Below the pieces are notes generated by a model. It was not told the origin of the DNA, ran no database searches, and worked only from the letters and a program-made list of their open reading frames with translations. From positions 1 through 45,127 of IMG/VR virus record IMGVR_UViG_3300037808_001512: 45,127 nt of DNA. One strand, given 5' to 3'. The stretch is from a virus. Of this stretch, positions 1 to 5,523 are shown piece after piece. The translations under genes and the position numbers were made by a program. The stretch's first letter is position 1; every line of letters begins with the position of its first letter.

Positions 1-70
1 TAATAAGAGGGATAAGTTTGTTCTTGCTTCCGAGATATCGGACACCCTTTGTTTCAATTTTGGTTGTCAT
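1..70 (-). CDS. D12-class DNA adenine methyltransferase, N-terminus only (3' end outside window)
   Basis: Only the first 23 codons are visible. The reading starts at an ATG at 70 that overlaps the TGA of the upstream nuclease gene (ATGA, 70-67), so the two are translationally coupled. The peptide contains GVRYLGSKNKLIPLI. This matches the N-terminal RYxGSKxKLIP block of D12-class N6-adenine methyltransferases, where it leads into the FxGxG-type SAM-binding loop. In family terms the enzyme would methylate adenine in a short duplex site. Its coupling to a PD-(D/E)XK nuclease suggests it is the protective half of a restriction-modification pair. The catalytic DPPY motif lies outside the window, so activity cannot be judged. 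Confidence 0.72.
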   Translation of the reverse strand, partial: MTTKIETKGVRYLGSKNKLIPLI

Positions 71-573
71 CGTAGCAACTTCTTCATTTTTCTAACCCAC
101 TTGTTAAAACCATCATTTGTGGTGGCGAATACTACTTCAACAGGAAGCTTTTCTTTCTTGACCTTATCGCGAAAAACATAAGCCCAGCAGCGGCCGGTTG
201 TTTTCGTGCCCGGTACCTCTGGCGTGCCCCAGAAGAAATATACCAAGGGATATTTTGAGCCATACACTCCGTCTCGAATCTTCTCAAGGTCGACTATAGC
301 TTTTTCTTCGGTTGAGCCATGCTTCTCGCCGTATTTGATTTCAACGATTATTCCCAACTCAGGAATAAAGCCATCAGATTGGAATGTCCCATCGTCATAT
401 GGCGATGGAAAGGTTATAGTACCCTTGTATGGATGCGAAATGTTCTTAAAGTGCTCCTTCTTTTTTAGTAAAGTAAGTCCATGCTCAGATAATGCTTCTC
501 TGAGAATTCTCTCACCTTTAACACCGTTTTTAGCGGCGTTGTGCTCGTCAGTTTTATTCTTCTTTTTAGGCAC
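67..573 (-). CDS. PD-(D/E)XK endonuclease, probable type II restriction enzyme
   Basis: A 168-aa protein starting at a GTG (573) with a strong AAGGAGG ribosome binding site five bases upstream. The core looks like a PD-(D/E)XK nuclease fold: D67 in QSDGFIP, then a hydrophobic strand carrying E78-I-K80 (VEIKYG), then GSTEEK at 86-91 leading into a helix with D95 and K98. The GTxxEK-like step after the ExK strand is common in type II restriction enzymes. The N-terminus is lysine-rich. The methyltransferase start overlaps its stop codon, which fits an R-M operon. A nearly consensus promoter lies just upstream (597-625). Recognition site and cleavage pattern cannot be read from sequence. It could instead be a host-DNA-degrading nuclease, but the coupled methylase argues for restriction. 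Confidence 0.68.
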   Translation of the reverse strand: MPKKKNKTDEHNAAKNGVKGERILREALSEHGLTLLKKKEHFKNISHPYKGTITFPSPYDDGTFQSDGFIPELGIIVEIKYGEKHGSTEEKAIVDLEKIRDGVYGSKYPLVYFFWGTPEVPGTKTTGRCWAYVFRDKVKKEKLPVEVVFATTNDGFNKWVRKMKKLLR

Positions 574-596
574 TTTTCCCTCCTTGGGATGCTATT

Positions 597-625
597 AGCA
601 TAACACCCCACCTATGAGATGTCAA
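597..625 (-). promoter_or_regulatory. sigma70-type promoter for the R-M operon
   Basis: On the minus strand TTGACA (625-620) is followed after exactly 17 bases by TATGCT (602-597). The -35 is perfect and the -10 matches TATAAT at four of six positions. Transcription would start near 590, a few bases before the AAGGAGG of the nuclease gene. It sits between the DUF262 stop and the nuclease start and differs from the ACTATTTA motif used before the structural genes. The implied use of host vegetative RNA polymerase is inference. Confidence 0.65.
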
Positions 626-646
626 GCAATTGCAGCAAACTTTTTA

Positions 647-1789
647 TTAAGCTGCTTCTTTTTGTTCGAACGTTCGACTTAACAGTTCTAAAAGCTGCTT
701 ACATCGCTCTGGGGCGCCCTGCCAGTTAACTCTTGCTAACTCGCGGTAACCTTCCCCCGATGCATCCGCCTTTTTAAGTGCTGTATCTGCTGCAGATACC
801 TTTCTAAGAAAGTTGTGTTCATTAAGTCCTAAATCTGCCGCAGTTTTGCCATCAGCCCAAAGGCGGGCCTGAAGCCACATGGACAGCAGCAAGTTGGAAA
901 GGTCTCCTGCCGAGCTATCGCCTGGGGGCTTAAAGTGTCCGAGTGCCTTCTTATGGAAGCTCATTGCTGAATCTAACCATGTTAGTTCATCTCCATAGGC
1001 AGACATTGACCTATCCGAAAACGTTTCCTGTGCTAACTCAAACGTATCGATACCCTTTTTATAGTATTCATCTAAGTTGCTCTTCGCCTTCTTTGGTGTC
1101 TTGGCCGGATTGTCCTTTAGTTCTCTTGCATAGACAAGAAACTTGACAATATGCTCTGAATCAGTCATTCTGCTACGCGCGTTTTCTTTGAAACATGAGC
1201 CCATGGCCCCATAATAGGCGCCCTTTGTGCCGGATCGGGTGCGCACCCATTCTGCGATATACGTCTGCTCTGAGTTTCGGACCTCTTGTGGGTTCAGTGA
1301 TATACCTGCGTTCAGGCGACGAAAGATAGTTGGCAGTTTCTCAAAGGCCAAGTTGCTATATTCCTGAATGACAATGGTTGCGTCCAGGAAAGCGAACCGG
1401 GCAGCAGGGGCTAGATCTTTGAAAAAGCTGTTTTTGTATTCGTATGTTTCTCCACGATCTACAATGGTGCCGGTGAAAGTAATTATGTTGTTATAAAAAC
1501 TCCATAAAGTTTCAGCCCTGTTCTGACCATCCATCGAGATAAAGCGGACCTTAAAACCATCCAAGATAACATCGTAGTTCTTGGAGGGGTGCGACTCAGC
1601 ACACGACATCACATCTGCCAAAACAATCGGTGTGGTGGCGAAGTTATCAAAGACGCTTTCAAGATACTTGATCTGCGTTTTACGGTTCCATACACTATTT
1701 CGTTGGAACCATTTTGGTACCAAGATCTTGCTATAAATATCGAGCAGTGCTTGGACTGTTGTTGTTTTTGTATTAAAATTCGTTGACAT
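647..1789 (-). CDS. DUF262 / GmrSD-N-like (ParB-fold) protein
   Basis: A 380-aa protein. I place the start at ATG 1789, not the upstream in-frame ATG at 1816, because AAAGGAG sits just before it and the upstream ATG lies inside a hairpin. The DUF262 landmarks are present in order: Q29-R30 in KWFQRNSVW, DGQNR at 87-91 (family DGQQR), and RLNAGISLNPQEVRN at 158-172 (family RLNxGxxLxxQExRN). Family members are ParB/Srx-fold NTP-dependent nucleases or regulators and form the GmrS part of type IV restriction enzymes. No HNH (GmrD) motif is visible in the C-terminal half, so this is a stand-alone GmrS-like unit. It lies next to the R-M operon. A role in excluding competing phages or attacking host DNA is inference. 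Confidence 0.75.
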   Translation of the reverse strand: MSTNFNTKTTTVQALLDIYSKILVPKWFQRNSVWNRKTQIKYLESVFDNFATTPIVLADVMSCAESHPSKNYDVILDGFKVRFISMDGQNRAETLWSFYNNIITFTGTIVDRGETYEYKNSFFKDLAPAARFAFLDATIVIQEYSNLAFEKLPTIFRRLNAGISLNPQEVRNSEQTYIAEWVRTRSGTKGAYYGAMGSCFKENARSRMTDSEHIVKFLVYARELKDNPAKTPKKAKSNLDEYYKKGIDTFELAQETFSDRSMSAYGDELTWLDSAMSFHKKALGHFKPPGDSSAGDLSNLLLSMWLQARLWADGKTAADLGLNEHNFLRKVSAADTALKKADASGEGYRELARVNWQGAPERCKQLLELLSRTFEQKEAA

Positions 1790-1810
1790 ATTTTCTCCTT
1801 TTGTAATATG

Positions 1811-1846
1811 ATTCAAAGCTATCTGTTTTAGAAGATAGCTTTGAAT
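1811..1846 (-). promoter_or_regulatory. perfect 14-bp inverted repeat upstream of the DUF262 gene
   Basis: ATTCAAAGCTATCT (1811-1824) and its exact reverse complement (1833-1846) enclose an 8-base loop. The right arm in RNA ends only a few bases before the AAAGGAG of the DUF262 gene. There is no U-tract after it, so it is unlikely to be a terminator. As DNA it could be a dimeric repressor operator. As RNA it would be a very stable leader stem that could hide or expose the ribosome binding site. Confidence 0.6.
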
Positions 1847-1859
1847 ATTGAATATAAGT

Positions 1860-1882
1860 GCGCCTCAGTTTTTAAGAGGCGG
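1860..1882 (-). terminator. hairpin at the end of the histone-like gene
   Basis: On the minus strand CGCCTC and GAGGCG pair around a loop that contains the TAA stop (1874-1872) of the Hc1-like gene. The following bases (ACTTATATT) are AT-rich but not a clean U-tract, so this may be a weak terminator or a 3'-end stabiliser. It is followed directly by the 14-bp hairpin of the next gene. Confidence 0.45.
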
Positions 1883-2063
1883 TATTTTTTGTTTCTTGGA
1901 TATGAAGTCGCAAGTCTTGAGCATCTGTTTTGATCTCTTGCATAACTTTACGGACGCGAGTGCCTGCAGCGTTGTTGCCATCCTCATAAAACTTAGCGTA
2001 ATCCGTACGGATACACTCAAGTCTGTTGATCATCTCTTCTAAAATATTAATTCCATCAGCCAT
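1872..2063 (-). CDS. Hc1/histone H1-like DNA-binding protein
   Basis: A 63-aa protein resembling the N-terminal domain of bacterial Hc1-type histone H1-like proteins (PF07432-type), as found in chlamydiae and Bacteroidota. The diagnostic stretch is at about residues 24-55: KFYEDGNNAAGTRVRKVMQE followed by IKTDAQDLRLHIQETKN. It matches the family pattern GNKAAGxRVRKxxQxLKxxAQxxR. The lysine/alanine-rich tail that condenses DNA in Hc1 is absent, leaving only the helical head. It could bend or bridge phage DNA, or modify host nucleoid proteins; both are inference. It is the last of a string of short genes after the SSB, each followed by a hairpin. Confidence 0.72.
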   Translation of the reverse strand: MADGINILEEMINRLECIRTDYAKFYEDGNNAAGTRVRKVMQEIKTDAQDLRLHIQETKNTAS

Positions 2064-2094
2064 TTGTTAATTCCTTGTTTGTGTTTAAAAATGC

Positions 2095-2119
2095 GGCACC
2101 CAATTTCAGCCGGGGTGCC
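2095..2119 (-). terminator. intercistronic hairpin 1 (GGCACCC/GGGTGCC)
   Basis: A perfect 7-bp stem between the lipoprotein stop and the Hc1-like start. On the minus strand it is flanked by GCCGTT on the left and GCATTTTTAAAC on the right. It is one of three related hairpins (see 2283-2305 and 2596-2620). Of the three, this one has the best U-run and could terminate partly. Confidence 0.6.
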
Positions 2120-2136
2120 AACGGCTTTTTGTTATA

Positions 2137-2250
2137 CTACTCTGCTGCAGTGTCTTCTACGGTTGCGGCCGTATCGGCTGCAGTATCATCTTCTTTGTCG
2201 TCGCAAGCGCTTAGCACCATTACGGCAAAGATCGGTAAGATAAACTTCAT
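2137..2250 (-). CDS. 37-aa lipoprotein
   Basis: I place the start at ATG 2250, which has a GAGGAGG ribosome binding site; the longer frame to 2319 has none. The peptide has a short hydrophobic signal with a canonical lipobox, VLSAC, with the cysteine at residue 16. After it comes an acidic Asp/Thr/Ala tail (DDKEDDTAADTAATVEDTAA). Asp at +2 is the inner-membrane retention signal in enteric bacteria. Small phage lipoproteins often act in superinfection exclusion or envelope modification, but nothing here proves a role. It is flanked on both sides by the covarying hairpins. Confidence 0.7.
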   Translation of the reverse strand: MKFILPIFAVMVLSACDDKEDDTAADTAATVEDTAAE

Positions 2251-2282
2251 TATTTCCTCCTCTTTTGAAAGTCTTAAAATGC

Positions 2283-2305
2283 GGCAGACTTTTAACCGGT
2301 CTGCC
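2283..2305 (-). terminator. intercistronic hairpin 2 (GGCAGAC/GTCTGCC)
   Basis: Same layout and flanks as the hairpins at 2095 and 2596, but three stem pairs differ and each change is compensated on the opposite arm. It lies between the Thr-rich membrane protein and the lipoprotein gene. The U-run after it is short (GCATTTTAAG). Confidence 0.6.
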
Positions 2306-2318
2306 AGCGGCTTTTGCA

Positions 2319-2567
2319 CTACTCTGTCGTAGTTGTAGCGGTCGTGGCGCCAGTTGTGGTTGTGGTCTCTGGTGAGGCCACCGTCTCAACTGGCGTTGTG
2401 GTTGTCGTTGCAGAAACTTCAACAGTATCTGTCGGGCCGGTCGTACTTGTCGAAACGGCCTCCGGATCAACTGAACAAGTCCCGTATGCGGTCGCGATGA
2501 CTAATACACCACCCACCACACTAACATGGACCTTCCATTTGGCCCATAACGATTTTAACAATTCCAT
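2319..2567 (-). CDS. small membrane-anchored protein with Thr-rich stalk
   Basis: An 82-aa protein. ATG 2567 is chosen because AAAAGGAGAT precedes it; an earlier frame start at 2600 lies inside a hairpin. Residues about 13-30 (VSVVGGVLVIATAYGTC) form one membrane segment after a short basic N-terminus. The rest is an almost pure Thr/Val/Glu/Pro stalk with runs such as ETTTTTGATTATTTTE. The predicted topology is N-in with an extended periplasmic tail. A cysteine follows the membrane segment but the lipobox is poor. No family recognised. It shares the low-complexity, Thr/Asp-rich style of the neighbouring lipoprotein, so both may act at the envelope. Confidence 0.62.
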   Translation of the reverse strand: MELLKSLWAKWKVHVSVVGGVLVIATAYGTCSVDPEAVSTSTTGPTDTVEVSATTTTTPVETVASPETTTTTGATTATTTTE

Positions 2568-2595
2568 AACATCTCCTTTTCGTATAGAATAATGC

Positions 2596-2620
2596 GGCAC
2601 CCATTTTATGCCGGGGTGCC
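2596..2620 (-). terminator. intercistronic hairpin 3 (GGCACCC/GGGTGCC)
   Basis: Lies between the SSB stop (2650) and the Thr-rich membrane protein. The flanks match the other two copies (GCCGCT before, GCATTATTC after on the minus strand). With little U-run, it looks more like an RNA processing or stability element than a strong terminator. Confidence 0.58.
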
Positions 2621-2649
2621 AGCGGCATCAAACGAACCTATTTATATTG

Positions 2650-3417
2650 TTATTTGTTCGACATCAGTTCGTCAAACGCTCGGTCCACATCATTTTTATT
2701 GCCATTGCTATAACGTGTTGTTTCCTTCGAACGCGACTCGGCGCTTCCATCGCCGGCTAATTGCTCGTCTAAGATTGCATTGATCTGCTCTGGAGTTTGA
2801 CGCTCGAATAGAGAGTCAATGTCTGGCATGCTATCAAGGAGGGCAGCGATAGCGTCCGTGTCCTCCAAGAGCGAGGAAGTATTTCGACGCATCTTTAGGT
2901 TTGTTTGGGGGTATGCACCAGCCTGTGTAGGCTTAGTGTATGTGAGAGCGATGTCAGTGCCCTCTAGAGTATCGGTGATATCACCGTAATCGGGATCTAG
3001 AATATATCCCAGAAGGTTCTCATAGGCACGCTTACCGTAGCCGTAGATCTTGATTCCTTCATCTTCTCGGCCTCGCACCACCACTGGTGAAAAGAACCGG
3101 TTTCGGACAAAGAGTGACTTAGCAAGCTTCTTGCTCTCTTCATCGTTGGTGTTTGTTCCCTCATGCCATAACGACGAGGCAAACTCGCAAATCGGGCAGT
3201 CATCGCCAAAGTTGCGCTTGGGGCACACAATGCCTCCACGGTGATTTCCAACATTATAGTGGAAATACATCTCCTTAAGGGGGTCACCATCAGGCGCGGG
3301 CACGATTCGGATATCTTGATCTCCTTCATCGGGCTTAAACCATACTGATTGTTCCCTTGTTCCCTCACCACGTAGTGTGGCAAGCTTCTTTCGCATTAGT
3401 TCCATGTTAATTGACAT
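2650..3417 (-). CDS. 32: single-stranded DNA-binding protein, T4 gp32-like
   Basis: A 255-aa protein with the gp32 layout. A short N-terminal arm (MSINMELMRKKLATLRG) would carry cooperative contacts. A zinc-binding stretch follows with H59, C65, C74 and C77 (VCPKRNFGDDCPICEF), equivalent to the His-Cys3 site of T4 gp32. An OB-fold core runs to about residue 190. The C-terminal tail includes acidic patches (DVDRAFDELMSNK) of the kind that recruit replication partners. The GGAG site before ATG 3417 is strong. It would coat single-stranded DNA during replication and recombination and lies next to the polymerase and FtsZ-like genes. Slightly shorter than T4 gp32 (301 aa). Confidence 0.88.
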   Translation of the reverse strand: MSINMELMRKKLATLRGEGTREQSVWFKPDEGDQDIRIVPAPDGDPLKEMYFHYNVGNHRGGIVCPKRNFGDDCPICEFASSLWHEGTNTNDEESKKLAKSLFVRNRFFSPVVVRGREDEGIKIYGYGKRAYENLLGYILDPDYGDITDTLEGTDIALTYTKPTQAGAYPQTNLKMRRNTSSLLEDTDAIAALLDSMPDIDSLFERQTPEQINAILDEQLAGDGSAESRSKETTRYSNGNKNDVDRAFDELMSNK

Positions 3418-3438
3418 TTTTTGTCTCCTTTATTGTTT

Positions 3439-3467
3439 ATGGTAAAGTATGCTGAGCGGTTCCTCAA
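3439..3467 (-). promoter_or_regulatory. possible sigma70-like promoter before the SSB gene
   Basis: TTGAGG (3467-3462), a 17-base spacer, then TACCAT (3444-3439), each four of six to consensus. It sits in the only sizeable gap (67 bases) between the FtsZ-like and SSB genes. The match is weak and could be chance. Confidence 0.3.
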
Positions 3468-3484
3468 CACCTAATGTAACACTC

Positions 3485-4342
3485 TTAATCTACTTTGTCA
3501 AGAGTTATTTGTTGTTGTATCGTGTTTGTGTGGGCCACGACGTACCCAAAATCTTTGTGAGGGGTCTCATAAATTGCATATGAAATCTTGCGAAATGCAT
3601 TTGACGGTTTCTTCTTAAGAATGTCAACCAGTTTCCTGTGCAATGTGCCCTCCGTTGCTAACCTTTCTTCATTCACACATATATAATAACACAGTTCACG
3701 CTCGGTGTCAAGTTGAAATAACCAGTTTTCTTGAAGATTTTTTGGGTCTAGGACTGCTATGCTGCGGATTCTATTGATTTCTGATGGTTTTGCAACTTGC
3801 CCAATTTCGGGCTCTGAATGAGTGAAATAGTTAAGATAGTGAACAGCGGAGAAGATCGCAGTGTTGAGAGTATTGTAATAGCTCTTGATGGGTGCGTCTC
3901 CTAGAGTCTTCTCGATCTCAAGATTGGAAAATAGGGTTAATGAGCTAAAGAGTCCCGAACGAGCGTATTCTTGTAGTACGCCAAAAGTCATATTCTCAAT
4001 AAGCAGTCGTTCGCCGTTAACAAGCTCGATATCTGGTTTAATATAAAAAACGTCTACCTTCTTATCTTGGATCTGTTCTAGAATCCCAAGAGAGTAGTTC
4101 GAACTGTATGATGTCCCAATAATAAACACCTGAACGTGATCTTTTAGATCTTTAAAAAACGTCTTAAGATTTGGGACGTTATCTTCATATTCTTCTGGTC
4201 TTTCAAACTTCTTTAGCTTTCTCTTTTGCTTGCTATTTTTTTCAAAGGTGTCATTCAGTTCATACACATCATATTGTGATATGTCGCCAAACTTCTTAGC
4301 AATAGCAGAGGCTCCGGTGCCGATACCCACAATAGAAATCAT
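3485..4342 (-). CDS. FtsZ/tubulin-like GTPase-fold protein (divergent)
   Basis: A 285-aa protein starting at an ATG that overlaps the polymerase stop (ATGA). The N-terminus MISIVGIGTGASAIAKKF matches the first strand and T1 nucleotide loop of FtsZ/TubZ proteins. Strand 2 follows (YDVYELN). At 70-92 a hydrophobic strand leads into GTSYSSNYSLGILEQI, placed where FtsZ has GGGTGTG. Then come VDVFYIKPDIELVNGERLLIEN and a segment ending in LTLFSN, the order of FtsZ S5, H5 and the xIVIPN strand. The T4 glycines are largely replaced, so GTP binding may be altered. Phage tubulins (PhuZ, TubZ) centre or segregate phage DNA. Coupling to the polymerase suggests a replication role, by inference. A Rossmann-fold protein of another kind is the main alternative. 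Confidence 0.58.
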   Translation of the reverse strand: MISIVGIGTGASAIAKKFGDISQYDVYELNDTFEKNSKQKRKLKKFERPEEYEDNVPNLKTFFKDLKDHVQVFIIGTSYSSNYSLGILEQIQDKKVDVFYIKPDIELVNGERLLIENMTFGVLQEYARSGLFSSLTLFSNLEIEKTLGDAPIKSYYNTLNTAIFSAVHYLNYFTHSEPEIGQVAKPSEINRIRSIAVLDPKNLQENWLFQLDTERELCYYICVNEERLATEGTLHRKLVDILKKKPSNAFRKISYAIYETPHKDFGYVVAHTNTIQQQITLDKVD

Positions 4343-5523
4343 AAAACAAGGTTATCCAAGTCATAGTAGTTCTTTCCCGCCTTTAAATTGACTCCATACT
4401 TCCCAAGTCGGTTTTTAGCAAATGCATCTTTAATCTCAACAATCATCTCTCTTTCCTCATCAGCAAAATCAATAACCACCTCGTCATGAACGATATGTGA
4501 TATAAATGACTTTTTGCCCTCCAGCATTTTGTCTATTGCAATTGCTCTTTCAATCACCAAGTCTGCGGTTGTGCTCTGAACTAAGTAATTCAACGCCTTC
4601 CAGTCGTTGACTGCAATGTGCCTTCCAAATACAGTAGTAATATATTCACCGTCATAGTATCTGTCAAGTACTTTTTTGCGATCATAGTGATTAGTTTTAA
4701 GATCTGGCGAGTCTGGGTTGTATAGCCACGCGAAAAACATAGTTTTTGCCTCTTCTCTATGCATGTCTGGGTTTTTAAAAACATTAACGATATTCCAATT
4801 ATGAATGTCGTCTTCGGGCTGATGTTGCTCAGAAAGCGCCAGCACGGTGCGCGCCTCCGCACCGTTATAGTCCATGGATATAAACCAGTCATTATATGGC
4901 TTTATAAGGCGCCTCAGTTCCCTTTTCATAGTTAAGATAGGGAAAGACCCACATTGTGTTGTAAGACGCCCTGTGACGGTGCCGAAGAGGTTATAATTAA
5001 TATAGGGCGCGCCAGACATTATCTTCTTTGAGCCATCGCGTAGTTTTGTGCTTGTGAATAGGCTGCGGCAGTCTGAACTATCGAGTTTTAAGTCCTGATA
5101 CTTTATCTTGTAAAGTAGTTTTTCTGCTTCCACGAGATATTCATAGTTCGGTGGCTTTTCGTTGTTTTCAAATATGTGTGAAGTGATTTGGTTCTTAATA
5201 TCGCAAAAAGAAACCAAACTATCGTGTGGCACCAGATCGAAAAAACAATGATTCCGCAAGTTTATCTTAGCAATATCAAAAGACTTTTTGTATGCAGTCA
5301 TCCTTTTTGATACTTTATCCCATTCGTCCTTCAGGTGTTCTGGGCATGCGTCAGACATATTCTTGCCCTGAGTATAGATCCATGCATACTCAATATTATC
5401 GCCATAGTCAGCGCTCGGGCGCCATGTGCGAGTCAGGTTCTTGGGAATGTCTTCAAAGTGAAGAGTACCACCGGCATACACACCAACGCATTCTTGTTTA
5501 TCATCTATAGGTTGAAACAGCAT
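4339..5523 (-). CDS. family A DNA polymerase, polymerase domain only
   Basis: A 394-aa protein with the family A motifs in order: GTVTGRLTT (181-189), motif A DYNGAEAR (218-225, metal-binding Asp218), an O-helix-like stretch REEAKTMFFAWLYN (256-269) with the conserved Arg, Lys and Tyr, QSTTAD near 316-321, and motif C VHDEVV (345-350). The usual RxxxKxxxFGxxYG reads FA..YN here, so both glycines are lost. There is no room for a 5' nuclease or a 3'-5' exonuclease domain, so proofreading would need a separate protein. T4-type phages normally use family B gp43. As I recall, the far-T4 Rhodothermus phage RM378 also has a split family A enzyme. It overlaps both neighbours. Confidence 0.85.
   Translation of the reverse strand: MLFQPIDDKQECVGVYAGGTLHFEDIPKNLTRTWRPSADYGDNIEYAWIYTQGKNMSDACPEHLKDEWDKVSKRMTAYKKSFDIAKINLRNHCFFDLVPHDSLVSFCDIKNQITSHIFENNEKPPNYEYLVEAEKLLYKIKYQDLKLDSSDCRSLFTSTKLRDGSKKIMSGAPYINYNLFGTVTGRLTTQCGSFPILTMKRELRRLIKPYNDWFISMDYNGAEARTVLALSEQHQPEDDIHNWNIVNVFKNPDMHREEAKTMFFAWLYNPDSPDLKTNHYDRKKVLDRYYDGEYITTVFGRHIAVNDWKALNYLVQSTTADLVIERAIAIDKMLEGKKSFISHIVHDEVVIDFADEEREMIVEIKDAFAKNRLGKYGVNLKAGKNYYDLDNLVL

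Noticed and set aside
2186-2470. 94-aa Arg/Pro/Gln-rich minus-strand frame
   Set aside because: Overlaps the Thr-rich membrane protein and lipoprotein genes in another frame; repeats such as RQPQRQLRRW reflect the shifted Thr codon repeats.
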